Position numbers and translations under genes: made by a program. Under the pieces are notes generated by a model. That model did no database searches. It saw only the letters and a program-made list of their open reading frames with translations, and was not told the DNA's origin. 7,126 nt of DNA, from NCBI GenBank assembly GCA_030632525.1, contig DAOVUP010000079.1, forward strand, positions 1-7,126. The letters are read 5' to 3'. Every line of letters begins with the position of its first letter. The first letter of the stretch is position 1. The DNA is from Desulfobacteraceae bacterium. Lineage in GTDB: Bacteria; Desulfobacterota; DSM-4660; Desulfatiglandales; Desulfatiglandaceae. Shown here piece after piece: positions 6,069-7,126 of the stretch.

Positions 6069-6094
6069 CCATGTAAAAAGTACTTTTTACATGG
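6069..6094. terminator. Perfect 26-bp palindrome after the kinase gene
   Basis: CCATGTAAAAAGT (6069-6081) is followed at once by its exact complement (6082-6094). It begins four bases after the kinase stop codon. In RNA it would form a stem of about 11 bp with a tiny loop, and the internal U-run lies within the stem's 3' arm rather than after it. It may act as a weak bidirectional terminator or mRNA-end stabiliser, or be a dispersed palindromic repeat or protein-binding site. Confidence 0.5.
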
Positions 6095-6191
6095 ATTGAG
6101 GAATTGACGAATTTAGGGATTGTGAATTATTATAAATACTTAGCATTAAGGACATTACCCCAAACCCTGAACTTCGTGACTTTTACGAGAA
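6095..6191. other. AT-rich spacer between kinase and insertion sequence
   Basis: This stretch is AT-rich up to about 6150 with scattered GAATT motifs, then less so (ACCCCAAACCCTGAACTTCG). No gene, promoter or RNA can be supported. The IS appears to have inserted here without breaking a gene. The 8-bp target duplication expected for the family cannot be tested because the other end of the IS is outside the window. Confidence 0.5.
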
Positions 6192-7126
6192 GGGGGTATC
6201 CACTTAGCGCAAGTTGATTACTCTGCGCCAGAGGCGTCAACAATATCTCGATAAGTGGTTGTTTCAGTCTCTACCGCTTGTTCCATAAGCCGGTAGAAAA
6301 GTAACCCACGCGATCTTGAGGTTCTGCGATTAAACCTAAAAGTGTATTCATCAAGATAATAATCAAGATGTTTACCTCGAACTGCACCTTGATGTGTGCT
6401 TAGTAAGACTCTCTTTAGCAACGCTGCAATTCTATGGACTCCGGGCATTGCCACATGCGCTGGATCTCCACTATCAGACAGAACAGTTTGTTTATGAGCA
6501 TACCCATGGTTGACCAAATCAGAATAACCTTTCCAGCCGTCAGTTCGTATTTCGGAACCCGGCTTAACGACTTTGCATATAAATTGTATCAGGCTGTTGG
6601 CAGACACATCTGGAATTCGTTTCATTCGAACTCGTCCATATCCTTTGGGATCATGAATTTCAAGTGCAATCACAACTATTTCCTTGCCTTCGGCGCCTCG
6701 ACCTCGCTTCCCTTCTTTTTTCGTGCCCCCGACGTAAGTTTCATCAACTTCAATACTGCCGTGAAGAAGATTTCGTCCAGGCCGAACCATCGCGCGCCTC
6801 AATTTGTGCAACCAGGACCAAGCCGTCTGATAACTGCCCAAACCAAGAGCCCGCTTGACGCCAAGAGCACTTGCACCATATTTTTGACTTGTGATCAACC
6901 AGATCGCGAAGAACCATGTTTTTAACGGATACCGAGTCTTCTCAAAAATTGTTCCAGAAGTTATCGATGTTTCAGTTCTACATTCCTTACAATGCAGGTA
7001 CCCTCTGGCTGTTATCCAAGGCGACTTACTTGAGTCACATGCGGGGCATTGACAGCCTTGGGGCCAACGAAGTTGCACGAGATATTTACGACATGCGTCC
7101 TCGTTCGGGAAAAAACTGTCGAACTC
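6192..7126 (-). mobile_element. IS1595-family insertion sequence, one end visible
   Basis: The transposase gene begins outside the window and ends at 6218. Some 25 bp beyond its stop is GGGGGTATCCACTTAGCGC (6192-6210), placed where a terminal inverted repeat would be expected. The precise boundary is an estimate, since the matching end is beyond 7126. Elements of this family are usually around 1 kb, so most of the IS is present. Confidence 0.7.
6218..7126 (-). CDS. IS1595-family transposase (ISPna2-like), start outside window
   Basis: The frame is open to the window edge. Upstream of a possible GTG at 7078-7076 it continues for 16 more codons, EFDSFFPNEDACRKYL, a typical N-terminus for this family, so the GTG is not the real start. 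About 302 residues are visible and perhaps 10-20 are missing. An N-terminal zinc ribbon (CPAC and HCKEC, Cys at 27, 30, 46, 49 of the visible part) binds DNA. The DDE-type core has VDETYVGG (Asp128), RTDGWKGY (Asp196) and YLDEYTFRFNRR (Glu260). The HRIAALLKRVLLSTHQGA motif in front of the last is characteristic of the ISPna2 group as I know it. No stop or frameshift is seen, so the transposase may be functional. It moves the element by cut-and-paste or copy-type transposition. Confidence 0.93.
   Translation of the reverse strand, partial: EFDSFFPNEDACRKYLVQLRWPQGCQCPACDSSKSPWITARGYLHCKECRTETSITSGTIFEKTRYPLKTWFFAIWLITSQKYGASALGVKRALGLGSYQTAWSWLHKLRRAMVRPGRNLLHGSIEVDETYVGGTKKEGKRGRGAEGKEIVVIALEIHDPKGYGRVRMKRIPDVSANSLIQFICKVVKPGSEIRTDGWKGYSDLVNHGYAHKQTVLSDSGDPAHVAMPGVHRIAALLKRVLLSTHQGAVRGKHLDYYLDEYTFRFNRRTSRSRGLLFYRLMEQAVETETTTYRDIVDASGAE

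Noticed and set aside
6434..6925. 163-codon plus-strand frame opposite the transposase
   Set aside because: Lies wholly antisense to a clear IS1595 transposase whose motifs account for the sequence.
1..7126. CRISPR array, tRNA or rRNA gene, toxin-antitoxin or defence system
   Set aside because: No regularly spaced repeats with unique spacers, no tRNA cloverleaf or T-loop sequence, and no fitting small gene pairs were found on either strand.

Overview
The window is a stretch of ordinary bacterial chromosome with a few mobile or repeat elements in it. Three housekeeping-type genes lie on the minus strand in the order nucleotidyltransferase, glmS, glnA (glnA runs off the left edge). A sensor histidine kinase lies on the plus strand, and an IS1595-family insertion sequence runs off the right edge. 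A well-spaced sigma-54 promoter before glnA, short GC-rich hairpins in AT-rich intergenic DNA, moderate GC and a GSI-alpha-like GlnA start suggest an anaerobic or environmental Gram-negative bacterium, perhaps Desulfobacterota or a relative. That placement is an inference and no marker in the window settles it.

Layout. 1-86: N-terminal 28 codons of a type I glutamine synthetase, minus strand. 87-510: regulatory DNA with the sigma-54 element at 152-168 and several short repeats. 511-2337: complete glmS, minus strand. 2338-2526: glmS leader and probable promoter, with a perfect 12-bp palindrome between the -35 and -10 elements and a long stem-loop just upstream of the ribosome binding site. 2527-3441: a MobA/GlmU-like nucleotidyltransferase of unknown substrate, noticeably AT-richer than glmS. 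3442-4259: more than 800 bp without a convincing gene, holding the nucleotidyltransferase promoter, a terminator-like hairpin and an approximately 180-bp inverted-repeat element resembling a MITE. 4260-6065: a membrane-bound hybrid-free histidine kinase (two TM helices, long helical sensor, HAMP, HisKA, HATPase), with no response regulator beside it. 6069-6094: a perfect 26-bp palindrome just after the kinase stop. 6192-7126: one end and most of the transposase of an IS1595-family (ISPna2-like) element.

How the genes fit together. GlnA makes glutamine, and GlmS uses glutamine to make glucosamine-6-phosphate for peptidoglycan and LPS. The neighbourhood therefore joins nitrogen assimilation to amino-sugar synthesis. 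The nucleotidyltransferase sits where glmU often sits next to glmS but is not GlmU, so its product may be another activated sugar or alcohol phosphate (inference). I found no complete, clearly new system. The most interesting items are the unassigned nucleotidyltransferase, the palindrome-bearing glmS promoter with its structured leader, and the MITE-like element abutting the kinase gene.
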